From: Phyllosticta citriasiana
Lineage: Eukaryota; Ascomycota; Dothideomycetes; Botryosphaeriales; Phyllostictaceae
Direction: 5' to 3'
Length of the DNA stretch: 64,000 nt
Assembly: GCA_038021145.1 (NCBI GenBank)
Contig: JBBPHT010000005.1
Span: forward strand, 1,364,001-1,428,000
In this document: positions 55,219 through 64,000 of the stretch, in pieces
Layout: each line of letters starts with the position of its first letter
Numbering within the stretch: the stretch's first letter is position 1
Made by a program: the position numbers and the translations under genes
Notes under the pieces: model-generated
What the model was told of the DNA's origin: nothing
The model's database searches: none
What the model saw: only the letters and a program-made list of their open reading frames with translations

Positions 55219-56442
55219 TTAGACAGTGGCCCCAATCTTCTTCTCCAACTCAATCTGAGCCGGGTCGACAATGACGATGCCCTTGCCGGACATGTTGCCG
55301 GAATGAGCCAGCTCGAGGAGCTGCGGGATGGCCTGCAAGCCCTGGACGGGGTTCTTGGCAACGCGGACGCCGTGCTCGGCCACGACTTGCAGCATCTCGC
55401 GCGCCTCGGTGGGCGAGCTGACCAGCGAGCTGTGGATCTTGATGTCCCGGAAGATGAGCTCGAAGAAGGGCACGCTGACTTGGTCGGGCTGCCGGGCAAT
55501 ATTGTGGGTTAGGAGGCTCTGTGCGGCTTAGTTTGGAGGGGAGGGGAGAGGCAGAACGAACCTGCGCGATTTGAACCATCAAACCGTGTCTACGCGTAAT
55601 TGCGCAGGAAGTTGCCGCCGCGGAGCTGGCCTCGCTGATGTTGATGGTTGCGTGCACGCCCTCGCCGCCCGTGGCCTGCTGCGCTGCCTCGACGACGGCC
55701 TCCTTACCCTTGCGGGCGTCCAAGACGACGTCAGCGCCCGTCTTTCGTGCCAGCGCCAAACCCTCATCTCTCGCGTCGACGCCGAGGACCTTGACGCCGA
55801 GCGCCCTTGCAAACTGGATTCCCAGGTGGCCCAGGCCGCCGCCCGCACCAACAAGGCCCAGCCACTCGCCCTTCTTAACGCCGGCCTGCTTGATGGCGCG
55901 GAAGATGGTGCAGCCGGCGCAGGCCAGCGGCGCGGCCGTGCCGAACGTCACGGCGTCAGGCAGTTTGGCTGCCGTACGGGCGTCGATGCGCACGTACTCA
56001 GCAAAGCAGCCCTGCGTGTTGACGCCAATGGCGCCCTCGCTCTTCTGGCAATACTGAGGCAAATCGACCTTGCAGTCATCGCAGACTCCGCAAGCGTGCA
56101 GGTACAGTCCGGCCATGACGCGATCTCCGATGTGGAAGTCGGTCACAGCGGATCCCATGGCCGCTACGGTGCCGGCACCCTCGTGGGAGGCGGTGCTGGG
56201 GAGTTTTGGCTGGAAGATGCCCTCGCGGACCATGTTGTCAGTGTGGCAGAGCGAAGCGACGGCCGTCTTGACAAGGAGGTCATGAGGCTGGAGATCCTTG
56301 GGGACTGGCACATGGTGGATCTTGTACGGTTGCTTGAACTGTGGCGATTTAGAAGAAGAGAGACAACCATGGGGAGGACATTGAATACCTCTACGACTTG
56401 GCAAGCCAGCATCTGATCGGGAATGTTTTCAAGTCCAGCCAT
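55219..56442 (-). CDS. Zinc-dependent alcohol dehydrogenase
   Basis: Exons on the minus strand: 56442-56389, 56338-55562, 55488-55219; 366 aa. It is a medium-chain ADH. The catalytic zinc site is seen in SLCHTDNMVREG and the HEGAG motif; the structural-zinc cysteines are CGVCDDCKVDLPQYC. The NAD(H) fold has LGLVGAGGGLGHLGIQFA followed by VLGVDARD, where the Asp predicts NAD preference. The C-terminus ends IVDPAQIELEKKIGATV. It should interconvert primary alcohols and aldehydes in the cytosol. The second intron begins GTTCGT, less usual but GT..AG, and the phases close. Confidence 0.92.
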
Positions 56443-57726
56443 GGCGGTCAGTTTGCGATTGGTGTTGAAGTGGTGATTGTTTGAAGGTGGTAGCGAAGTC
56501 GAGAGGCAATTTATAGTCGACGTCAAAGCCAACGCTATTCATCTATCAAAGGTCGCTGTCTAACAACACAACGCGGACACGAAACGAAAAGAAGTTTGGA
56601 TTGGTCCCCGACAGCTGGGACACTCGAGGCAAAGCAAGGCTGTTTCAGGTGGACCAAACAGGGTTTACGCAGCGGAAGTGTGTCGGGCGACTCGAGCCAG
56701 GGCGATGCTGGCGGTGATATCTGGAGATAGCAACGAGGATTGTGTAAGCAGGTGGTGGGGTGTCTTTATGAGGTAGTTGGGATAAAGGGTGGGGATGGTG
56801 TTTGGTTCGGCTGGAGAAAGTGGCAGGCGGAGGTCGGAGCGCTAGCCCGGGGAAGCTTGCGGTGCCGTGTCAGCGCTGTAGGTTCAGGAATCCACGTCAC
56901 ACAGCTGGAGCATTGGATCCAGCGCAAACGATTGGGCGCTCTGCCGCGCATCTTTCTGCAGAGATTGAAGACTGAGTGCAATGGAAATAGAGAAAAAAAA
57001 GTTGGAGCGGTTGCCAAGCCCGGCTCGAAGGATGAAGGAGCTCTGGGGGATGCCACCAGATCCGCGAACAGACCGCGCTCCACGTGACGATCCTGTTGCA
57101 GCTGGGCTCCTTGTCTGCATCAAAATCTGCTTCGGTCAAAGTCTACGCAGCGAGGTACATGTAGCTGTCTACTACCGGCATCGAGCGGCTGCTGGCGGGA
57201 CTGGCGGCAGAGGGTGGTCGTGAGCGAGCTGCGTAATTTATGGTATGAGCAAACAGCCGCGGGTCGCACAGCAATGTCGTCGTCTTTCATGTTCAGTGTC
57301 TGCCCGACGCTTATTATAAGTGGAAGCTGGTTGCGTGCGAAAGACGCATAATGGAGCGACGGTGATTCGCCGGGCAGGTGACGTGAACATCGAGGTGCCG
57401 AGTGGATCCCGCTGGACCTCGGCTCCGCGAACGTCTTCAATTCGTCCAAATTCACACTCCTTGAGCTCGCCGTTTCCCAATCGGGCCCATTTGCTGCCTT
57501 TGGCTGCTTCGAATCGCATCACGGGTCCATCTGACGTCCGCCATGCTGCGGCTGGACTCGCGGAGTCCGGGGTACGTCTGTTGCTCCCTGACATGTGAAG
57601 CCTTGCCCAGACACTCATCGCGCGCCCAAAGCCGACTCCCTACCTACCTATTAATCCCGTCACCGCTGCTCTTTGTCCTCTTTCCTTCACCACCGAGCCT
57701 CTACCTCTCTTGCCCTACCCATCACC
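56443..57726. other. Divergent intergenic region, 1284 bp
   Basis: This is the upstream region of the ADH (-) and the acyl-CoA dehydrogenase (+). A CT-rich leader precedes 57727. Small open frames here look random. Confidence 0.5.
56509..56515 (-). promoter_or_regulatory. TATA box candidate of the ADH gene
   Basis: The minus strand reads TATAAAT about 70 bp upstream of the ADH start codon. Confidence 0.42.
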
Positions 57727-59506
57727 ATGTCGGGAACCTTCTCCAAGTCCGATGTCGAGGCGCATTCCAAGCCCAACGATCTTTGGATCATCGTTGACGA
57801 GGACGTCTACGACCTGACCAAGTTCCAGGACGAGCATCCAGGCGGAAAGAAGAGTATGTTAGCGCGACTTTGCCCCACAACCTCGCTCACCCCTTGCAGT
57901 TCTCCAGCGCGTCGCCGGCAAGGATGCCTCTAAGCAGTTTTGGAAGTACCACAACGAGGGCATCTTGAAGAAGTTCCAGAAGCAGCTCCAAGTTGGCTCC
58001 CTCGACAGCAAGCCGAAGCCTGCTGCGCCTCCAGCCGAGGTCGCAAAGCCCAAGCCCGAGCCTGGCACCGTCTCCGTCACTCCGCGCGGTGCCCCAGAGC
58101 AGTCGGAGCCTCTTGACCAGTTTGGCGACCTCGTGCCATACGCCGACCCTTCGTGGTACCAGACGGTATGTCAAACCATTCAGCCAGCCCGAGCAGCATC
58201 TAACCTTTGGTGATAGTACCACTCTCCCTACTTCAACGAGTCCCATGCAGCCCTGCGCGCCGAGGTTCGCGAATGGGTCGACAACGACCTGATGCCATAT
58301 GTCACTGACTGGGATGAGGCAAAGCGGATACCCGAGGAGATTTACAGGGCCATGGGCGAGAGGGGCTATCTTGCCGGTCTGCTGGGCATGCACCCGTATC
58401 CCACTCACTTGACCGACAAGCGCGTCAAGAGTGTGCCTCCGGAGGCTTGGGATCTTTTCCACGAGATGGTCATCACGGACGAGCTGTCGCGTACAGGCAG
58501 CGGTGGCTTGGTGTGGAACCTCATTGGTGGATACGGAATCGGCGGCCCGCCGCTTGTCAAGCATGGCAAGAAGCCTTTGTTGGACAAGATTCTGCCAGAA
58601 ATTTTGAATGGCACCAAGCGCATCTGTCTTGCTATTACTGAGCCGGGTAAGTTGGTCCTGAACAATAATCAGCTGAGCAATGACTGACTTATCAAAGATG
58701 CTGGATCTGACGTCGCTAACCTGACTTGCGAGGCCAAGTTGTCCGAGGACGGCAAGCACTACATTGTCAATGGCGAGAAGAAGTGGATCACCAACGGTAT
58801 TTGGTGTGACTATTTTACCACTGCCGTCCGCACTGGGGGTGAAGGCATGAACGGTGTGTCTGTCCTTCTTATTGACCGCTCGTTCGGCGGTGTCAAGACG
58901 CGCCGGATGGACTGCCAGGGTGTGTGGAGCTCCGGCACAACCTACATCACGTTTGAAGATGTCAAGGTCCCCGTCGAGAACCTGATTGGCAAGGAGAACC
59001 AAGGCTTCAAGGTTATCATGACCAACTTCAACCACGAGCGCATGGGAATCATCATCCAGTGCCTGCGTTTCAGCCGCGTGTGCTACGAGGACAGCATGAA
59101 GTACGCACACAAGCGCAAGACTTTTGGCAAGCGCCTGATTGACCACCCCGTCATTCGCCTCAAGCTGGCCCACATGGCCCGGCAGATCGAGGCCTCGTAC
59201 AACTGGCTCGAGAACCTTATCTACCAGTGCCAGAACATGGACGAGATGGAGGCCATGCTCAAGCTCGGCGGGGCCATTGCCGGCCTCAAGGCGCAGGCTA
59301 CGACGACGTTTGAATTCTGCGCTCGCGAGGCATCTCAGATCTACGGTGGCTTGTCCTACAGCCGTGGTGGCCAGGGAGGTCGCGTTGAGCGTCTGTACCG
59401 GGACGTCAGGGCTTACGCGATTCCTGGTGGTTCTGAGGAGATTATGCTCGACCTGAGCATCAGGCAGGCACTGAGAGTGCACAAGGTGTTGGGAATGAAG
59501 CTGTAA
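57727..59506 (+). CDS. Cytochrome b5 / acyl-CoA dehydrogenase fusion protein
   Basis: Exons: 57727-57853, 57900-58165, 58217-58646, 58698-59506; 543 aa. Residues 1-75 are a cytochrome b5 domain (WIIVDEDVYDLTKFQDEHPG, then FWKYHNEGIL), with both heme-ligand His present (HPGG and YHNE) and the first intron just after HPGGKK. A Pro/Lys-rich linker follows. From about residue 130 on is an acyl-CoA dehydrogenase: helical N-domain, the FAD/substrate loop LAITEPDAGSDVANL (third splice), KKWITNG, QGFKVIMTNFNHERMG, and the C-terminal helices with QIYGGLSYSRGG and the end signature YRDVRAYAIPGGSEEIMLDL. Fusions of this kind occur in fungi. The heme may pass electrons to or from the flavin; the acyl substrate is unknown. 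Confidence 0.93.
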
Positions 59507-60657
59507 GCGGTGGCTCAGTTTTGTGTTTAGATGTGGGCGTGGGTTCATGGGGCGGACAAATCTATTGTCAGGTGCAGTTGGGATTGGCAAGACCATGTAG
59601 ATTGGATTTCTTTGCTCATGTTCAAAAATATATTCTGCAATGAGATTTATCGGCTCGTGCCATTGCCATGCATCAGGAAAAATTATACTTGTACTCAAGT
59701 TTCATGAGAGGCATTTGGGGTGTGAGAGGCATCCCCACTGTTAGCATGCTTGGCCAGGAGGGGCGCCGGTGATAGTCCAGTTGCATCAAAGCCCACTGTC
59801 TTCGTCTTAGAAAGAAAAACAGCAGGACCATACCTCGTAGAAGTACGATTTTGCAAAGGAGAAAAAGAAAGCCTGGTAACGAATTTGGAGGAGGATCAGA
59901 TAGAGGAGGACAGCGGGGACCCTGGCCTGACAGGCTGCTCGCTTCGCAGCCGAAACCGAGCACAACGTCCAGGACAGTTGCACAACGACAACTCTCCACC
60001 TCGCACCAGCTGTCCTGGCCAAGTCTGCTGGACGAGCCCTTCGCACAGGTTTATCGAGTCTGTTTTCTCTCAAGTCCCAAGAGCCCGCGCGCCCGCCTAA
60101 GCCACAGGCCGTTCCTCACTCTAGAATCTTTCAACAATAGACCCCCGCGCTACGGCACATGAAGAACTAACTGATCTTGGATTGAAGAGGGCTATGCTCG
60201 TACCTACTCCGGCGTCGCATCTCTGACGGCCTGTAGTTTGCTTCACGAGACCACTCTCCGCGAAGCAATGGCATGCTGCTGGCCATGCTGAGCTGCAGTT
60301 TTTGAGACAGCTGATCTGCACAGGGACCTGCCACTTCTTTTCTCGAATGCTTTGGGTGTCATAGTCGCCAGACCTGGAAGTCCCCGTAACATTTTCTCTT
60401 CGAACACGCAGAATGTGTGCAGTGGACCGCCTCAGCACGGCAGGCAGGCCAGCGGCACAGAAGGAAACCAGCAGAGTGGCTCGAGGGACCGTTCTTGGCT
60501 CTAGCGCGGGCAGCATTACCACGGCGTCTCTCACGATGCGACACCTCAACCATCCATGCATGTCCCTTGATCCCTGCATCACTGTGACGTCTCAAGTGCT
60601 CGACTGTAGAAAAACCCGCCACTGCCTCTCTGCGCCTGCACCCAGACAGGCCTCGCC
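59507..60657. other. Intergenic, 1151 bp
   Basis: This is the 3' flank of the acyl-CoA dehydrogenase and the upstream region of the SDR gene. No gene or clear regulatory motif was recognised. Confidence 0.5.
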
Positions 60658-62467
60658 ATGCATCATCTCCTTGACCTGTCTGGCGCGCTCCTTTCTGCCT
60701 CTCCGTCGTCTGCAATCCTCACCCTCGCCGGGCTGCTCCTTTTCCTGTATCTTTGCCATGTGAACCACGGTCTTGGAGGCACTCCAGACGTGGTGGAGCG
60801 CGTAGCAGTCAAGCCATGGACCGAAGAAGAGCTGCGGGAAACCTATGACGAGTTGAAGAAGAATCCAATAGACGTGACGCCGCATCTGCCTCCTAAACAG
60901 AACCGGCGCTACATTGTGACCGGTGGAACCGGTACGTACATACTTGACGACCTGCAAGCCCACGGCTCCAACTTACGCAAACTCCACAGGTCTTGTCGGC
61001 GGCGCCATAGTTCAACAGCTGTTGCTCCGCGGCGAAGACCCATCCCTGGTCCGCATCCTCGACATCCGCGCGCCCACCCCAAAGGTCGCGGGAAGCCTGC
61101 GCCGTGCTCGCGACCTGTCTCGCGCGCATTTCGTCCCGGTCGACGTTGGAAGCAAGGACTCGGTCGACCAGGCCTTTGCGCTGCCGTGGCCATCCCACGG
61201 CGCCGACCTACCCCTAACCGTCTTCCACACGGCCGCAGTTATCCGCGTTTCGGAGCGCCACTCCTCGCTGCTGCCCCTCTCCTCGCGCGTAAACGAGACG
61301 GGAACCGCACACGTCTTGGACGCGGCGCGCGCGGCCGGCGCCGACGTCTTCGTTGCCACGTCCTCGGGCTCCATCGCCATCCGCCCCGTCAACTTCTGGC
61401 TCGCGCCCTGGCGTCGTTGGCCCGTTGGTTACTATCAGCGCCTTACGGACGCCGACTACGACCTGCGCCGCCCGCACGGCGGCTACTATGGCAACTATCC
61501 AGAGAGCAAGGCGCGTGCCGAAGCGTTGGTGCGCGCTGCAGACGATTGCGACGCGGGCTTTAGGACTGGCTGCATCAGACCCGCCAGCGGTGTGTACGGC
61601 TCGCGCTTTGACAATACCGTTGGCGCGTATCTGCGCACTGGAGGCGGCCCGGACTGGCTGGGTCATATCATCAATAACTTTGTGTATACGGGGAACGTGG
61701 CATTGGCGCATCTGTTGTACGAGCAGGTCCTAGTTAGTCCTTCGAGGAAAAAGAAAGAAGAGGAGCCAGTCAACAGCGAAGACGAAAGGGGCAACCAAGA
61801 TGGAAGCCCGGTACAGGGCCAGGAAGAGGCAGGAGGACAAGACCAAACCGCGCAAATCAAGCCCGATGACGACAATGACGCGCACCACCACCACCACCAC
61901 CACCACCACGATCTGGGCGGACAGGCCTTCACCATCGTCGACCCAACGCCGCCCATCCGCTTCTACGACCTGCACCGGCTGCACCTGACGCTCACGCACT
62001 CGCCGATGCGCTTCTTCCACGTGGCCCCCATCATCCCGTTCCTGCTCTCCCACCTCATCGAGCTGTACTCGCTCTTCTACCACCTGGGCGCGCATCCGCT
62101 GGCCAACTGGCTGCGCGCATCCAAGGCCACCACCGCACTGCCCTCGCGTATGGCGGGGGACGTCTTGGCGATGCTTTTCCCGCCGCTCGGCGGGTTACCC
62201 GTCCTGTTGCAGCCGGCGCTGTTTGGCATTAGTAGCGTGCATTTGGATTATGGCGATGAGTTGGCCAGGCGGCCGCAGGAGGAGGGTGGGTTGGGTTATG
62301 AGGGTGTTTGGGGAACGATGGAGGGCATGGTGAGTCAGGTTGTCGAGTGGAATGAGGAGTGGGATGAGTTGCATGGGGGGAAGGGGAAGAGGGGTGGCGC
62401 AGGGAAGATGGAGGTGCGGGTGGATGGGGAAGTGCCGGCCGGTGGTGACGAAGGGGTAGGTAAGTGA
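60658..62467 (+). CDS. Membrane-anchored 3-beta-HSD/Erg26-like SDR
   Basis: Exons: 60658-60931, 60990-62467; 583 aa. An N-terminal hydrophobic anchor (SSAILTLAGLLLFLYLCHV, about residues 17-36) is followed by an extended-type short-chain dehydrogenase domain. The NAD-binding motif is RRYIVTGGTGLVGGAIVQQL, completed by the splice; FHTAAVIRV, FVATSSGSIAI and the catalytic YPESK (Tyr and Lys) follow. It resembles 3-beta-hydroxysteroid dehydrogenase/sterol-4-alpha-carboxylate dehydrogenase proteins. Unusually, a charged insertion of about 65 residues interrupts the C-terminal half at about residues 335-400, ending in nine consecutive His (61883-61909). The tail is Gly/Lys/Glu-rich. A sterol or lipid substrate at the ER is inference. 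Confidence 0.88.
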
Positions 62468-62784
62468 GGGAGATGGGGATTGTGTGTTGAAAGAGACGGA
62501 TGGACGTGGAAGGGAGGGTAGCTGAAGACTAAAGGTCAGTTGGAAGAGAATGCGTGCATGCATGCATGCATCTTTGAGGTGGTGGCATCATACAGCAGCA
62601 GCAGCAGCAGCGTGGGGCTGCACATCGCTCTCATAGGTATACACAGACACGCATACATACATGCGTGCATACGTACATCAAACAGCATCTTCGTCTTCAT
62701 TTTCACTTTCACTTTCCCACTCAACCTCCCTCACACGAGAGCAGTGCACAGACCAAAGTCAATCCGTCGGCATATATCCATCAT

Positions 62785-62827
62785 CTACCTACCTACCTAC
62801 CTACCTACCTACCTACCCACCTACCTA
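62785..62827 (+). repeat. (CTAC)n microsatellite
   Basis: About ten CTAC units with one CCAC variant near the end. Confidence 0.92.
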
Positions 62828-63670
62828 ACCCTTTCAGCCAGTGACCTGCCACCCACCGTACCACCCCACCCACCTTCCATGCCCCTCCTGCATCCATCCA
62901 TCCATCCATCCATCCACCCAGACACTTCTCTCCCCATCATGCCCGAGAGCTACGACAAAGGCACCATCCTGGCACAGCACGCATGGCTTGACGTGTGACA
63001 CAGGTGCGTGAATCAGATGAGCGAGAGAGAGAGCGAGGCTTTCCGTGAGGTCGGTCGAGCACGAAGAAGATGGAGCGTACGTACGAACGACAAGGTCGGT
63101 CAGGAGAGGATGGAGGAGAGAGGGGAGAGGGAAGGGCTGTAGGACCTAGAGAGCCTCCTATATTTCCCGCGTCGGGGCTTTTCGCTCGCTGCCTGCCTGC
63201 CTGTCTGACTGCCTATCTGTCTATCTACCTGGGCGTGACGGATGGAGAGAGACGGCGGCTGCAAGACGAGCTCATCACTCGTCGCTAAAGCACGACGCAG
63301 AAGCCAGAGACGCGAGTGCAAACAAACAAGCCTTGCGTTTGGAAACTTACCGGATGCTGCTTGCGCTGGGGGGAATTTGTATGTGAATTAGTATGGCGGA
63401 CTGGTGGTGGCGGGACGGGCTGCTGCGAGATGCCGGATTCGACATGCAAGGAAGATGGCATTTCTACGCGTCATGGATGGCTCCATGGTTTTGCAAAACA
63501 TACGTCGTCACCAGCATTCATTCTGGAGGGTTTTGTGGGCTGGCTGCGGGCTGCGATGCGGCCTTTGGGGGGAAAGGAGGAAGGGGCAGGCAGACAGACC
63601 AAGTTTCGTTTGAGTCCCGGAGCCAGGAGCGCAGATGTCTGCAACGTAAAGAGAATGCCTTTTCTCTTGG

Positions 63671-63700
63671 CGGCAGCAGCAGCAGCAGCAGCAGTAGTAG
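63671..63700 (+). repeat. (GCA)n/(GTA)n microsatellite
   Basis: About eight GCA units followed by GTA units. Confidence 0.9.
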
Positions 63701-64000
63701 CAAGATCTCGATGCTTGAGGATGCGATTGTTCAGAAATCTTGATTTCGATGGGGTGCAGCAGCTGCCGCCGTTTCAACATCGAGTATCACATACGTGGTG
63801 GTTGGCACGACGTACGCAATCTCTTGCTCCTGTGTTTTGCGTCGACGTGGCCGGGAAGGGGGCTTCAGGATCTCCAAGGTTGGTTGTCAGGGGTACTTAT
63901 TGCGCGGGAAGGATTTCCAAGGTTTGCGACGGGCATGCAGGTGCGTTTTGGCTGACGTACACTCTTGCCTCCCCGTCGTCCCTCTTGAGAGAAAGTTTGA

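Larger units (their letters stand above)
62468..64000. other. Gene-free right end, 1533 bp, microsatellite mosaic
   Basis: No gene was recognised. The stretch carries many short repeats: ATGC units (about 62555-62570), CAG (62593-62611), CTAC (62785-62827), CATC (62891-62915), CTGC/CTAT units (about 63190-63230) and AGC (63671-63700). Open frames here are made of these repeats and are not convincing. Confidence 0.55.

Noticed and set aside
55571..56416. 281-codon plus-strand open frame
   Set aside because: It is the antisense shadow of the zinc alcohol dehydrogenase, whose zinc and NAD motifs are clear on the minus strand.
57887..59698. 603-codon open frame on the minus strand
   Set aside because: It is antisense to the acyl-CoA dehydrogenase gene and runs across its introns. 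It contains no domain, and such frames arise from GC-rich third codon positions.
61883..61909. Engineered His-tag or vector contamination
   Set aside because: The run is a CAC microsatellite inside a native-looking coding exon without flanking vector sequence.
63393..63743. 116-codon plus-strand open frame at the right end
   Set aside because: It has no recognisable motif, its tail is an AGC-repeat Ser run, and no start or splice context supports it.
1..64000. tRNA and rRNA genes
   Set aside because: I looked for TFC-arm-like GGTTCGA patterns with matching stems and for rRNA cores and found none convincing. A tRNAscan or Infernal run would settle it.

Overview
The window looks like nuclear DNA of a filamentous ascomycete (Pezizomycotina, probably Sordariomycetes; the order is not determined). 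The evidence is many short introns (about 48 to 230 bp) with GT..AG ends, fungal gene families (Erv14, DUF1769, GH3, GH92, kynurenine 3-monooxygenase, fused cytochrome b5/acyl-CoA dehydrogenase, an AT-hook inner-kinetochore-like protein) and a left flank mutated in the manner of repeat-induced point mutation (RIP).

Bases 1 to about 6650 are a gene-free block almost lacking CpA and TpG and full of TpA. Reading through the stops on the minus strand still shows a Ty3/gypsy element (gag, reverse transcriptase, RNase H; cut by the left edge) and the 5' half of a Tad1-like LINE (ORF1 zinc knuckles, start of the ORF2 endonuclease). The gypsy element sits where the rest of the LINE should be, so the two are probably nested. 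Composition changes abruptly at about 6650.

From 6.8 to 62.5 kb I find 20 genes with good support and one more tentative (serine/histidine-rich, 52.9-54.2 kb). In order: LigD-type 3'-phosphoesterase-like protein (-), ZZ/EF-hand membrane protein (-), F-box-like protein (-), AT-hook/CENP-U-like protein (-), DUF1769 protein (+), cytochrome P450 (-), BRCT protein (+), PRP17 splicing factor (-), Erv14/cornichon (-), methionine aminopeptidase 1 (-), kynurenine 3-monooxygenase (+), Cys-rich protein (-), MEMO1-like protein (+), GH3 beta-glucosidase (+), K+/H+ antiporter (-), GH92 alpha-mannosidase (-), cupin (-), Ser/His-rich protein (+), zinc alcohol dehydrogenase (-), cytochrome b5/acyl-CoA dehydrogenase (+) and a 3-beta-HSD-like SDR (+). 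I joined exons by eye; in each listed model the splice phases add up to an intact frame.

The genes do not form one pathway. They are a mixture of housekeeping functions (splicing, ER export, N-terminal methionine removal, NAD synthesis, kinetochore), secreted glycosidases and oxidoreductases. The P450 has no biosynthetic-core neighbour, so there is no sign of a secondary-metabolite cluster. The right third (50-64 kb) has long intergenic spaces rich in microsatellites. I saw no rRNA, tRNA or CRISPR array. The most interesting items are the LigD-like protein next to the RIP block, the nested RIP-killed retroelements, the BRCT protein with repeated modules, and the orphan 37.9-39.3 kb interval.
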